DNA of 64,000 nt from Caulochytrium protostelioides (Eukaryota > Chytridiomycota > Caulochytriomycetes > Caulochytriales > Caulochytriaceae): contig ML014112.1 of NCBI GenBank assembly GCA_003615045.1, forward strand, positions 1 through 64,000, read 5' to 3'. Below are positions 9,019-19,900 of the stretch, one piece after another (positions within the stretch are counted from its first letter, which is position 1; every line of letters starts with the position of its first letter). The notes below the pieces were generated by a model, which worked only from the letters and a program-made list of their open reading frames with translations, was not told where the DNA came from and did not search any database. A program made the translations under genes and the position numbers.

Positions 9019-11376
9019 ATGGCGCCCACGGACCCCGCGCCGCGGCCGGGCGACGCCGACGACGCCGACGACCTCGACTGGGATGAAATCGCCCAGGCCT
9101 TCTCGACGCCCGTCACCCATGGCAGCCACCGCGATCCCGTCCCCGACCTCCGCCCACCCGCGGCCTCGGCCGCCGCTGCTGCCGCCGGCACCACCGCCGC
9201 CGGCCTCACCGCGCGCGTGGAGCGCCCCTGGTCGGTGTGGCTCCCGCATGAGCTTGAGGACGCCGCGGCCGAGACGCCGCCGTCCGCCGCCGCCCGTGCC
9301 CGCGCCGCATCCGCCGCCGCTGCCGCTGCCGCCGCCGCCGCCGATACCACCGATGCCGCCGACATCGATGCCGCCGAGAATGCGTTTGCTCCAGGCGGCG
9401 CCCAGACCGGCGCCATGACGCCGGGCACGGCGGCTGCGCAGGCCGCCATCGGAGGCCCGCCGGCGCGCGCGCGGCCTGGCGTCCGGCCCTCGGTGATCCC
9501 GCCGCCGCCCGCGTACGCGCCGGCCATCCCGCCCGTCCCGACGGTTGCCGCCACCGCGGCCACAACGGCGCCCCGGCCGCCCGCGCCGCTGACGCCGCCA
9601 ACGCCGCCAACGCCGTCCGCCGCCGCCGCCGCCGCCACGCCGTCGTCCACCGCATGGCTGCCGCCGGCCCTCGCCGTGAACACGCTCGCGGAGGCCGCCG
9701 CTGCCCGGTCGCCGCGGCGGAACACCTCCGGCATCAACGCGGCCTCGGGCACCGGCGGGCTACCGCCGCCGCCGTCCATCCACGACCACGGCCAGCCGCA
9801 GCTCCCACGGCTGCAGCCGGTGAGCGCGCACCTGTCGCGGGCGCCGGCGAGCGCGCCGGCGACCGACGGCGGGCTCTCGGCCGGCACGGCCGACCGCGAT
9901 GCCGAGCCGCGGCCGACGTCGGCCTTCGCGACGCCCGCCGAGAAATCACCACAGGCGTACCCGGCCTCAATCACGGGCTTCTTCTGGGAGCTGCTCGGGT
10001 TCGGCGGCGGCGCCCGCGACGCCGCGGCCGCGGGCGGTCCCGCGCCCGGGGGCGACGCGGCGGGTCGGCGGCGCCGCTCGACGCCGTCGCCGACGGCGCG
10101 TCAGGCGCGGCCGCGCTCGCCGTTCAAGGCCCACGTGCACCCGCGGTGCTCGATGCCCACCCGCCTCCATCCGGACGCCGCAGCACCGCTCTCGCCGCGG
10201 CCGCCGTCGTCCGCGGGCTCCGCCTCGGGCCGCGGCGGCGGCGGCCGCCGTGGCGCGAGCGCGAGCGCCGGCAGCGGCAGCAGCGCCGGCAGCGCCGGCG
10301 GCGTAGGCGGGGAGGGCGGTCTCAATCCGTTTCTGGAGTGCGCGCTGCGCCGTGCCGCTATGGACGCGGACGTGCTGCCGCCAAGCCGCATCCCGGCGAC
10401 GCGCTCGCCCGTTGAGGAAGACGACGGCGCCGCCGAAAGCAGCAGCAGGGGCGCGGCCGCGGCCGCGATCGCCGCCGCCGCTGGCACAGGCCGCCCGAGC
10501 CGCGCGGGCCCCCCGCGGACGCAGCGCTCGTCGCCGGCCTTTTTCCAGGCGCCCGACGAGGCTGGCGCGGCGGCAGAGTCCGCGACGGCGCCGCGGGCGG
10601 CGCCGGCCATCTGCGCGTCGCCAACCGTCGCGGACGCTGCCGCGGACCCGCTGTCGCCGATGGCCGATGGGCCGCGCACGACGAAGGCGGCTCCCGCGAC
10701 GGCCGGAACGGCTGCCGCTGCCGCTGCCGCCGCCGCCGCCTCAGGCTCGGGCGCGTCGCTGCCGCCGGCCGTGCCGACGTACCAGTCGTGGACGGACGGG
10801 GTCGACGACCCGTTCCAGGCGGACGCGCGGCCGCTGATCAAGCTCGTGGACCGGCGGCGTGACGTCGACGGCGTCGTGACGCCCGCGCTGGCGGAGGCGG
10901 TGCGCCCGCATCTCCCGCCGCTGCTGCAGGAAGCGGCCGTGTGGCGGCTCGTGTACAGTCTCGAGCAGCACGGCGTGTCGCTGCGGACGCTGTACACCAA
11001 GGTGCAGGACCAGGGCCCGACGTTTCTCGCCCTGGCCGACGGCGAGGGCCGGCTGCTGGGCGCGTTCGTCAGCGACGACGTCCACGTCGATGCCGTGCAC
11101 TACTACGGCAACGGCTCGACGTTTGTCTGGAGCTGCCCCGCCGCCGACCCGTGGGCCGTGCAGGCGTACCACGCGACGGGGGCGAACACCTACCTCGTCC
11201 TGACGACGCCGACGTTCATGGCGTTCGGCGGCGGCGAGGGCCGGTTCGGGCTCTGGCTCGATGCCGAGCTCTATAACGGGCACTCGGGGCCCTGCCAAAC
11301 CTTCAACAACAAGCAGCTCTCGACGCAAGCCGAGTTTGTCTGCGAGCGCCTCGAAGTCTGGTCCTTTCAAATCTAG
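9019..11376 (+). CDS. OXR1: TLDc-domain protein (OXR1/NCOA7 type)
   Basis: 785 residues from the ATG at 9019; the frame is open upstream but lacks an earlier ATG. The first 590 residues are Pro/Ala/Ser-rich and disordered, with poly-Ala runs. The last 190 form the TLDc domain of oxidation-resistance proteins. Recognisable stretches are LPPLLQEAAVWRLVYSLEQHG, GPTFLALADGEGRLLGAFV, GNGSTFVWSCP, and the closing GRFGLWLDAELYNGHSGPC...FNNKQLS...FVCERLEVWSF. TLDc proteins protect against oxidative stress, and several bind and disassemble the vacuolar ATPase. No LysM or GRAM domain is visible, so it resembles the short fungal OXR1 form with a long disordered leader. Confidence 0.85.
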   Translation: MAPTDPAPRPGDADDADDLDWDEIAQAFSTPVTHGSHRDPVPDLRPPAASAAAAAAGTTAAGLTARVERPWSVWLPHELEDAAAETPPSAAARARAASAAAAAAAAAADTTDAADIDAAENAFAPGGAQTGAMTPGTAAAQAAIGGPPARARPGVRPSVIPPPPAYAPAIPPVPTVAATAATTAPRPPAPLTPPTPPTPSAAAAAATPSSTAWLPPALAVNTLAEAAAARSPRRNTSGINAASGTGGLPPPPSIHDHGQPQLPRLQPVSAHLSRAPASAPATDGGLSAGTADRDAEPRPTSAFATPAEKSPQAYPASITGFFWELLGFGGGARDAAAAGGPAPGGDAAGRRRRSTPSPTARQARPRSPFKAHVHPRCSMPTRLHPDAAAPLSPRPPSSAGSASGRGGGGRRGASASAGSGSSAGSAGGVGGEGGLNPFLECALRRAAMDADVLPPSRIPATRSPVEEDDGAAESSSRGAAAAAIAAAAGTGRPSRAGPPRTQRSSPAFFQAPDEAGAAAESATAPRAAPAICASPTVADAAADPLSPMADGPRTTKAAPATAGTAAAAAAAAAASGSGASLPPAVPTYQSWTDGVDDPFQADARPLIKLVDRRRDVDGVVTPALAEAVRPHLPPLLQEAAVWRLVYSLEQHGVSLRTLYTKVQDQGPTFLALADGEGRLLGAFVSDDVHVDAVHYYGNGSTFVWSCPAADPWAVQAYHATGANTYLVLTTPTFMAFGGGEGRFGLWLDAELYNGHSGPCQTFNNKQLSTQAEFVCERLEVWSFQI

Positions 11377-11798
11377 CTGACCTTCCGTCGCAGCGATTCT
11401 CATGCGGTTCTTTTTTATGATTATGTGCAAATCGATGCGCGCCGGCACGATGGAGGGGGTCCAAACCGACAGCCACATGCGGTGGTGGGGGATCGGTGGT
11501 TGGTGGCCAGCGGTTGACGATTCCTGACTCGCGTGATCGAGGTAGAACGGCGACGGCGCGTCAGGCCGAAACCAAGTCCATTCGAACGCGGGACGTCCCA
11601 ACGAGGGCCATCGTGACGGGTTTGGACTGACGGCCGGCGTTGCGTCGGGAGGGACCTGCCCGCCACGACGAACACTGCGCGACGGACGGCGCCGCAGGGC
11701 GGCGATGCGGTGCTCACGACAGGCCTGGCTTGATAGGCCGCTTCGCGCGGCATAGCCACCCCCTATCAAGCATAGCCACCCCATCAGACCCGTCCGCA
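11377..11798. other. Convergent 3' region, TLDc / LSM1
   Basis: The two genes end towards each other across 420 bp. An AT-richer stretch with TTTTTTATGATTATG at about 11409-11423 follows the TLDc stop and may hold its polyadenylation site. Nothing else is seen. Confidence 0.5.
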
Positions 11799-12256
11799 TC
11801 AGACGGCGCAGGGCTTGTTCTGGGCATAGTCGGAGAGGGCCTGACGCTCGGCGTCGGCGTCGGCCTCGACGTCGGCGAATGCGCGACACTGGAGTCGCGC
11901 ATGGGTGTCGTGCTCGCGCTGCGGGTCGACGCGGCCCATCGAGCTGATCACCTGCCCGCGGACGAGGAACAAGCCCCGCGCGGCTTCCGCGTACGACTGG
12001 CGGTAGTAGACGCGCTCCACGGTGTCCTGCAGCACGATGTTGCCGTACTGGTCGTACGAGCGGAGCGTGCCATACAGATAGGTGTTGCCGCGCACCGCGA
12101 CCATGATCCGGTCTAGGCGTTCCAGGCGGCGACATCCACAAACAACAAATGACAGAGGAGACACACAGACGGATCAGTTCCATGGCAGAGGCATCAGCAG
12201 GCCACGTGGCGCTGCCGCCAGCATGAGCATGAGCATGAGCATGAGCATGCTAGCCA

Positions 12257-12287
<31 letters not shown>

Positions 12288-12373
12288 ATGTCCCGTCATG
12301 GCGAAGACCTACTGTCGATGTACTCCAGGATCGGTGCCGATCCTGGAATAAAGGCGTCCATGGTGCTCGGCAT
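11799..12373 (-). CDS. LSM1: LSM1, Sm-like mRNA decay factor
   Basis: Two exons: 12373-12313 and 12112-11799, 124 residues. Exon 1 encodes MPSTMDAFIPGSAPILEYID and ends at donor GTAGGT. The acceptor is CGCCTAG. The join gives DNRIMVAVRGNTYLYGTL, matching the Sm1 motif of LSm1 proteins. Next come RSYDQYGNIVLQDTVERVYY and the Sm2 motif RGLFLVRGQVISSMG. LSm1 is the subunit that defines the cytoplasmic Lsm1-7 ring, which binds 3' ends of deadenylated mRNA and promotes decapping with Pat1. A second Met lies four codons in (12361). The 200-bp intron holds simple repeats (see separate entry). The C-terminal extension is shorter than in animals. Confidence 0.9.
12221..12286. repeat. Simple repeats inside LSM1 intron
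   Basis: About five copies of GAGCAT (12221-12249) are followed by an alternating CG tract (12257-12270) running straight into a TG tract (12270-12285). This alternating purine-pyrimidine run could adopt Z-DNA. All of it lies within the LSM1 intron. Confidence 0.9.
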
Positions 12374-12429
12374 GGTGCAGACGTCTCGAAGGGGGTGGCG
12401 ACGGTAGGGCGACGGAAGAGGACAACAAG

Positions 12430-12801
12430 GTGGCATCAGACGCCGACACGCCGACAGTGACGACCACGACGACGACCACGGCCTCGGCAGCAGCAGCCGC
12501 GGCCGCCGCGGCAGGGCGAGGCGATCGGCGCGGTGCGGCAGGCGAGGCAGGCCCGCGGCCGACCCAGTGCTTTGGCCGCCGCGCGGCCCTGAGCGCGGCT
12601 GCTGCGGCCGTCGCGGCCACGTGGTGGTCCAGGACATGCCGGCTGGCGCGGTATGCCGCGGCGGGCGGCGACGGCGGCGACAGCGAGGGGTTCCGCCGCG
12701 GACGCGCGGTTCGTGCCCGCGACGCGCCGCACGCCACCTGCTTCGCGGGGGCCTTCGCCGCCACCGCGGCGGCCACGCAAGCATCGCAAAGGAAAGGATA
12801 G
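12430..12801 (+). CDS. Possible small membrane protein, no start codon found
   Basis: A 123-codon frame with GC-rich third positions, as in real genes here, but it contains no ATG; the first usable codon is a GTG. It therefore needs an upstream exon or is a chance frame. The sequence has a Thr/Ala-rich leader, then two Ala-rich hydrophobic segments (about residues 55-68 and 106-116) preceded by Cys (QCFGRRAAL, HATCFAGAF), suggesting a small two-helix membrane protein. I do not recognise it. Its 5' end is only 57 bp from the LSM1 start on the other strand. Confidence 0.3.
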   Translation: MASDADTPTVTTTTTTTASAAAAAAAAAGRGDRRGAAGEAGPRPTQCFGRRAALSAAAAAVAATWWSRTCRLARYAAAGGDGGDSEGFRRGRAVRARDAPHATCFAGAFAATAAATQASQRKG

Positions 12802-14229
12802 CATCGTCGCCGTTGGGCCTTCGGCCTGCTCTGCGGGTTCAGTCCACAGCACACTCGGGTGACCCGCCACCGGGAGACCCGCGCGTCGCGTCCCTGCCGA
12901 TCCGTCCTCGCGGCCACGCCATCATTGGACCCAACAGCGATCGCGGTCCAACCACGGATATGTACACCAGGGTATAACGGTGGATGATCCAGGTGGTGCT
13001 GGACAGAAAAAAAAAACGCTCGATTGATAGTATTGCTGCATGACGTGTCGGCCCCCGATGGCAACCACGTGATGAGCGCTTGGGCGGGTCAAGGAAGGGG
13101 CGGCTTCGGTCAGCCACTTGCATCCAGCTTGCCGCGTGCTTTCGTGCTGTCGATGTCCATGCGCCGGTATGAACGCAGAGAAGCTCTCGCTGCTGAAGGA
13201 CATACCCGTCCAACAGGGACCCGTCCCACCTTTCCTATCAACGCTTTTCCTATCAGGTTGCCGGAGGCTGAGCGAGGCCTGGAGGTCCGCTGGATGGTGC
13301 GCTGTCCGCGGGGGGCGGTCGGATGTTGGCCGCGCTCTTCCCACCCTGGGGGTCCATCGAAGCGGGTCGTCAACCGAAGTTTTTCATGATTTGTCCATCG
13401 CCTTGCCGTCCCATCGCCGTTCCAGCGCTGCCGTCGCGCAGGTTGCTTGCCCGTACTTCCCAGATGCCTTCGCGTCCGATAAACCCGCCGAGCGTCCCAT
13501 CGACGAAGGCCCTCGGTCGTCCTCGTCCATGCACCCGCCTCACCGCGCATCTGAGTTTGAGGATTGACGTCGGCGTCGGCGTCGGCGTCGAAGCGTCCCC
13601 CGGGAACCGGCGCCGCTGAGCATCGCCATGGCGTCGAAGCCCGTGCACCGATTTTCCTCGTGAATTCCCCTTTTTCACGACGTGTTGCGGTCGGTCTCGC
13701 CGCTCTCGACGGCCGGAGAGGGCCGGTCGCCGGCCCACGCCCAGCGACGGCGCGGTCGGCGGGCAGGGCGCCACATGGGAGAGGCGGGCGGCGCGGTGCG
13801 CGACAGTGTGCACTGCGACAGGCCGGTGGGGTGCGCATGGGCGGGCGTAGCGGCGGCGGTCGGCAGCGGCGGTCGGCGACCGCGCCGGCCGCGGCGCCGG
13901 TCTGACCGCCCATGCGCACCGATGGGCTTCGGGTCCCGTCGTCGTCGTCGTCGTCGCGTGGGAGGTGCGTGGCCCGACATGGGCACCACGCCGGGTCCTG
14001 ACGCCGCCGTCGCCAGGGTCACAGAAGAGCGAGCGAGGGATGTGTCGCGGACAGACGCGTCAGACCGTTCTGCTCATGCTCCTCTCGCGCCCGACCGCGA
14101 ACGAGCACCGACAGGACAGACGAGACCTACCGCCATCGCCGTCTCATGGTATCACCCGATTGCGACCACGGCCCCTACCCGTCATCCTCTCTGGCTGTCT
14201 CCCCTTCCCCCCCTTATCGACCCGCAACC
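12802..14229. other. Intergenic stretch before GMPPA
   Basis: No gene recognised. There is an A-run at about 13007-13016 and CT/GTC-rich low-complexity patches. The last few hundred bases should hold the GMPPA promoter. Confidence 0.5.
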
Positions 14230-16101
14230 ATGGCTTCGGAAGGCATCCACCGCTTTGATCCGCCGGCCCTCGCGCCGCTCAAGACCGGCGGGTAGGTTCT
14301 CGTTTGCCGCGACGTCTGCCTGCAGGAACCTGTGCATCTCTGCACGCAGGAACGTCGGCATGCCGAGGTCTCTGCGTGCAGCGCAGTTCCGCGCGCATCA
14401 ACGCGGACGTCTGTCGACAGGGTCCGATGCAGCGGGGATTTCCTGGGGCCGCGTCATCGTCTGTCCGTGCTCCTGGACGCCTGGACGCGCACCATGCCCG
14501 CGTTGACGCAGGCCTCATGCAGACGGATCATGCCAGGATCAGTCCCGCCTGGATCGTTGCCACGGGCGCTCCGTCGTCCCTGATGCCATGGAGCGTTCAC
14601 TCACTCTTTCCTTCTCTTCCCTTCTCTGGGGTTTGTCGTCATGTCGGGCCGATGCTGTCTGAACACGTTCTGGATGCCGTCTCCGTACGGTCTCGCTATG
14701 ATCGCGCGATGTGTGGGCGTTGTTGGCGATGGCGTCACTAGGTCGACCACACCGCAGCCGCCGCTGAAGGGCGTGATCCTGGTCGGCGGTCCGTCCACCG
14801 GCACGCGCTTCCGCCCGCTGTCGATGGACCTGCCCAAACCCCTGTTCCCTATCGCGGGCCGCCCCATGATCCACCACCATGCGGCGGCACTCGCGGCGCT
14901 CGCGGGGATGCGCGAGATTCTGCTCATGGGCTTCTACGAGGAGCGCATCTTTGACCGCTTCCTTGACGACCTGCGCAACGAATTTCCCCAGATCGCGTTC
15001 CGCTACCTGCGCGAGTACCGCGCGCTCGGCACGGGCGGCGGGCTCCAGCACTTCAGCAGCGAGCTGCTGCGCGGCAACCCGGCGCACCTGTTCGTGATGA
15101 ACGCGGACATCGCCTCGTCGTTCCCGCTCCGCGAGATGCTGGTCGACCACCAGGCGCGCAGCGCGCTCGCGACCGTGCTCGGCATCGAGACCGACCGCAG
15201 CGAGGCGCGCCAGTTCGGGTGCCTCGTCGTCGACCCCGAGACCGCCGCCGTCAAGCACTTTGTCGAGAAGCCCGAAACGTTTATCTCGAACGTCATCTCG
15301 TGCGGCGTGTATCTGTTCAACCCGCCCATCTTCGACGTGATGAGCGAGGCCATTGCGGCGCGCCGCGCCACGCTGCAGGACGAGCTGGCGCTCGACGCCG
15401 AGGACGTGCAGGCCTCGCAGCAGGACGAGCGCGTCAACCTCGAGGTCGACGTGCTCAGCCGCCTGACCGCGACGGGCCAGCTCTTTGCCCACGTGTGCGT
15501 GCCGCAGATCGATTTCTGGATGCAAATCAAGACCCCGACGTCGACGATCCCTGCCAACCGCCAGTACCTCCAATACTTCCGCGAGCACGCACCCCGCAAG
15601 CTCTCGGTCGGCCTCACCAAGCCGCACCTGCTCGAGGCCCTCGATGCGTCCCAGTCGCCCAGCAAGACCGAAGACCAGCTGCTGGCCGAGCGCACCGAGG
15701 CGGAGCTCATCAGCCCCGTGTATGTGCACCCGTCCGCAACCGTGCACCCGACGGCGCGCATCGGCCCGAACGTGAGCATCGGCCCGCGGTGCACGATCGG
15801 CAAGGGCGTGCGTGTCCGCGACGCGATTCTGCTCGACCAGGTCGACGTCAAGAACGACGCCGCCGTCCTCAGCGCCGTCGTCGGCTGGGAGGGCAAGATC
15901 GGCGCGTGGTGCCGTGTCGAAGGTGCGCCGGCCGAGTCCAACCAGGCCAACGAGCACGCGACCCACAAGGGCATGAAGATTCCGACCGCGACCATCCTCG
16001 GCAAGAACGTCACGCTCGCCAACGAAATCGCCGTCCGCAACTGCATCGTCATGCCCCATAAGGAGATCAAGACGAGCTGCCACAACGAGATTCTGATGTA
16101 A
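14230..16101 (+). CDS. GMPPA: GDP-mannose pyrophosphorylase alpha (GMPPA)
   Basis: Proposed exons 14230-14291 and 14742-16101, 473 residues. Exon 1 starts in a good context (CAACCATGG), encodes MASEGIHRFDPPALAPLKTG and ends at donor GTAGGT; the acceptor is GTCACTAG. The intron is 450 bp. The alternative is an unspliced start at 14641, 14674 or 14698. The N-terminal nucleotidyltransferase domain has GVILVGGPSTGTRFRPLS (the catalytic loop, altered relative to GMPPB), FPIAGRPMIHHH, FVMNADIASSFPL and FVEKPETF. The C-terminal left-handed beta-helix has hexapeptide repeats (VHPSATVHPTARIGPNVSIG). GMPPA is the regulatory partner of GMPPB, which makes GDP-mannose for glycosylation and cell wall mannan. 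The C-terminal loop that in animals reaches into GMPPB is present but short (EGAPAESNQANEHATHKGMK). Confidence 0.9.
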
Positions 16102-16717
16102 ACTCCGCCTCCCCTCCTTATGAGATATATGAAGTGATCCGATGATGGTGAGGCCGAGGCAGATCGAGAGGGTGCGCAGGGGCCGGAGGGCGGGGCCGGA
16201 GGAGGCTTAGAGGGCGCGTGGCTCAGCCGCGGCCGGTGATGGCGATGGCGGTGGCGGTGGCGGCAGTGGCGACGACGGCGACGATCGGCCCAAGTGGACC
16301 CATCGGATCGTGCCCGTCCTCATATCTCGGCGATCCTCACATCACGGCCAGGGGCGATACTCGCGAGCGACGGGGGCTGCCGCAGACCCCATCAAGCGCC
16401 CTCGATCTCGCTGATGCGGGATCGCCGCTGTGCTGCCGCGGCTGCCGCGGCTGCCGTGCCTCCGTCCGCGCTCGACACGCGCTGCGCGCTCACATCGCCA
16501 GAACCGCGCCGTCTGAACGCCGTCTGAACGCCGTCTGAACGCCGCGGGACGCAGCGACAACCTTGCGAGAGCATTTGCCGGAAACGCTGTCAGACCGTTT
16601 GCGGCGACCATGCGGCCGCCCTGCCAACGGGACTCCAGCCACGTGCCGCGGCCTACGAGACCCGTCTGATCCGTCTGCGCGACGCCGTCGGACGCCGCCG
16701 CACGGTCAGCGGGCGCC
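16102..16717. other. Intergenic, GMPPA to LRR gene
   Basis: Runs from the GMPPA stop to the next ATG. It contains GGTGGCGGTGGC-type low complexity near 16246-16285 and three copies of GAACGCCGTCT at about 16515-16540. No gene is seen; it should carry the promoter of the downstream LRR gene. Confidence 0.5.
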
Positions 16718-16919
16718 ATGACGGTGCTCTGGTCCGCCGCGGCTCGCGTCGCTCCTGACGACGACGGCAGCGCCAGCGCCAGCGACAGCGACAGCGCGCG
16801 ACGCGCGGCGCCGGCGGCCGCGCCGTGGCCCGGCCTCGTCCGGACCGCCGCGGCGGACCTGGCGGACGCCGGAGCGGCCGTTGCCCTGCCGCACGCCGGC
16901 TCGGGGCCCGCGCCGCCGT

Positions 16920-16951
<32 letters not shown>

Positions 16952-19900
16952 GCCAGCCTCTCGGAACGCGATCTGCTCCGCGTCTTGCACCGGTTCATTG
17001 CGCACAACGGCGCCGCCCTGTTGGACGCGCCGCTGCCGCTGCCGACGGCGGCTGACCTGCCGGACGGGCAGGAGGCCGCGCTGCCACTGCCGGTGCAGCT
17101 CGCAGGCGCCGGGGCCGGCGACACGGATGCCGGCAGACGCCGTATGGGCGGCAGCGCCCTGCAGGGCTTCCGCGACCATATCGGGGACCAGCCCGGCGTG
17201 AGTCGCACCGGCGCCGTCGCGTGGGACGCGTTCCATCTGTACCGGCTGCTCCAGCGGCAGCATGCCCACGCGGTCGCGCTCACGTCCGCCGCGTCGCACC
17301 CGGCGCTGCACGGCGGATTCAGCTGGGAAGCCGAGGTCGAAACGGGCAAGGGTCCGACCGACGTCGCGCCCGTGTCGGCATCATCGGCCTCTCCCGCGAC
17401 GGCGACGACACGGTGGTCGATGCCCTTTGGCGGGTGGTTTGGCGGCGGCCCGTCGCGGCAGCGGGAGAACGACGATGCCGACGCCGGCGACATCGCACAC
17501 GGATCGTCGGTGCCGGGTATCAGCGCGCTCGGTCTCTTCCACGCGCTCGGCCATCGCCGCCGCCGCGCCCATCGGCACCCGCGCCGTGGCGACCGCGGCA
17601 ACGGCAACGGCCATGGCAGCGATGAGCCGGACGACGACGAGGAGGAGGACGATGCGGAGCGGGCGCGGGCGCTGGACGACGCACAGTGCGCCTCGATTTT
17701 GGAGTTTCTGCAGCGACTTCCGGCGCTGAAGCTGAGCCCGGCCTCCCCGGACCGGCGGCTACGGGGCGGCGCGCCGCACGACGCCGCGTGGCGGTTCGAC
17801 TTCGCCCCGTGGCGGCCGCCATCCGCGCCGCCGCTGCGCTGCCTCGAGGTCTACGGCATTCCGACGACGCGCATCGCGCACTGGGACCGCATCGCGCTTC
17901 ACCTGGAGGCCCTCGTGCTCTCGGAAGGCGCGCTGCCTTCCTCGGACGCCTTCCGGGATCTTCTCAACCCGGCGGCCCCGGCCGCCGGCCGCGACGCCGG
18001 CCGCGATGCCGCCCCGTCATACACGAGACCGGCGGCGGCGGCGGCGGCGGCGGCCATCCCCGACAGCGAGTCGCTCGCCGCATCCTCGCCGCCGGCACCG
18101 GCGGCGGCCCTCGCATCGCCGATGCTGTTCATGAATCTCGTCGTGCTCGACCTCTCGCGCAACGGGCTCACCGAGCTGCCCGCGGCCTGCATGGCGCTGG
18201 TCCCGCGATGCATCTACTTGAATCTGTCGTTCAACCCCTTCGACGCGGTCCCGCCGAGTCTCGCGCTGCTCGCCCAGCTGACGGTCCTCGATGCCGAGGG
18301 CTGCCGCATCGTCGGCCTCACGGGCGCCGAGGACGCGCTGCGCGGCGTCACGCACCTCAACCTTGCCGGCAACGCGCTCGAGAGTGTCGCCGGCGCCGAG
18401 AGCCTCGTGGCGCTCGCGCAGCTCGACGTGCGCCACAACCGCATCGCCGACGTTTACGACCTCGCCCGCCTCGGCCCGCTGCCCGACCTGCGGGAGGTCC
18501 GTGTTGAAGGCAACCCGCTCACCCAGCGCTCGCCCACCTACCGCGCCACGCTGCTAACGTACTTCCGCGACCGCGCGGAATCCGTCCTTCTGGACGGACG
18601 GCGCCCGACCCCGCGCGAGACCCAAGCCATCCGCACGATGCTCGTCTCGCGGCCGCGCCACGGCCATCTTGTGGCGGCGGCGGCGGCACGCAACCCGTCG
18701 CCCACGCCGCCGCATCCCGTGCGCGCGCTCTCGCGGTCAGGACCAAGCGGACGGTCGGTTCACTCAGGCCGCTCGGAGCGGTCGGAGCCCTCCGAGCGCT
18801 CGCGCCACTCGAGCCGGTCACACGGCCACCGCCGGCGGCGGCACCACGCAGCGGACGCGGACGCGGCCGAAGTGGTGGATGCAGATGCGGTGGACGCAAC
18901 GGACAGCGCGCAGGGCGACCCCGATCCGGTGGACGGCGAGCACGACAGGCGGCAGCGACGGCACCGGCGGCATCGCCGTCGGCACGGCGACCCCGCAGAC
19001 GCGCCGTCGGTGACCTCATCGAAAGGAACCACCGAGGAGTCAACCTCCACCGCCACCGCTGCGACCGCCTCCACCGCCACCACTGCGACCACATCCGCGC
19101 ATCAGCACCGCCAGCACCGCCACCCTCATCGCCATCATCACCACCACCACCACCATCCGCGGTCTGCGGCCGACGGGACGTCGAGTACCAGCAGCACGCC
19201 CGCGGCCGACCCACTCGCGGCGCCACCGTCCGGACCGTCGCTGTTCGCGCTCGAGGCGCGGCTCGCGCACCAGCATTTCGCCGCCCGCCGCGAGACGTCG
19301 CCGCCCGCTGCATCACGGCGGCGGGCGCTGCCGCCTTCGGCGGCCATCTCGGCCACCACGGCCGCCGCCGCTGCCGCTCCAGCACTCGCCGGGAGGCCGC
19401 GCCTCTCCGCCGGTACCGCCGCCGCCCCCTTCTACCTCGCCACCACCCACCGCGCGGCAAGGCTCGGCCGCATACATGTCTCTGCATCCCCCGCCGCCGC
19501 CGTGGGCGCCGTGTTTCCGGCCGAGGGAGCGGCGGCCGCGGTGGTGCCGGCAGCCGCGCCGGGCACGGCGCCCGCGCCGTCGGCCACGCGGCGGTCCGTC
19601 GTCCACGGGATCCCGCTGAACCGCCCGGTCTCGATGAGTTCCACCTACTCGCGGGCGTACGTCTCGTCGCGCACGCTGTCCGTATCGGCCGCGCATCGCT
19701 CGCCGGGGTTTGTGCCGCTGACGTCGCCGGCAGGACGCCCGCGCGGCGCGACGGTCTCTGTGGCGTCCCGGGCATCGGCGCTCGTGCCGTCGCAATGGTT
19801 CCGCTCGCTGCCGTCCCTCCTACGCGCCGCGTCATCGTCCGCGTCGTTGTCGGCGACGGTGGACGACGATCGCAGCCCCGACGGCGACGACGACGGTGAC

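Noticed and set aside
13682-14506. Long plus-strand open frame before GMPPA
   Set aside because: Arg/Gly-rich with no domain, and it overlaps the GMPPA first exon and intron; looks like a chance frame in GC-rich DNA.
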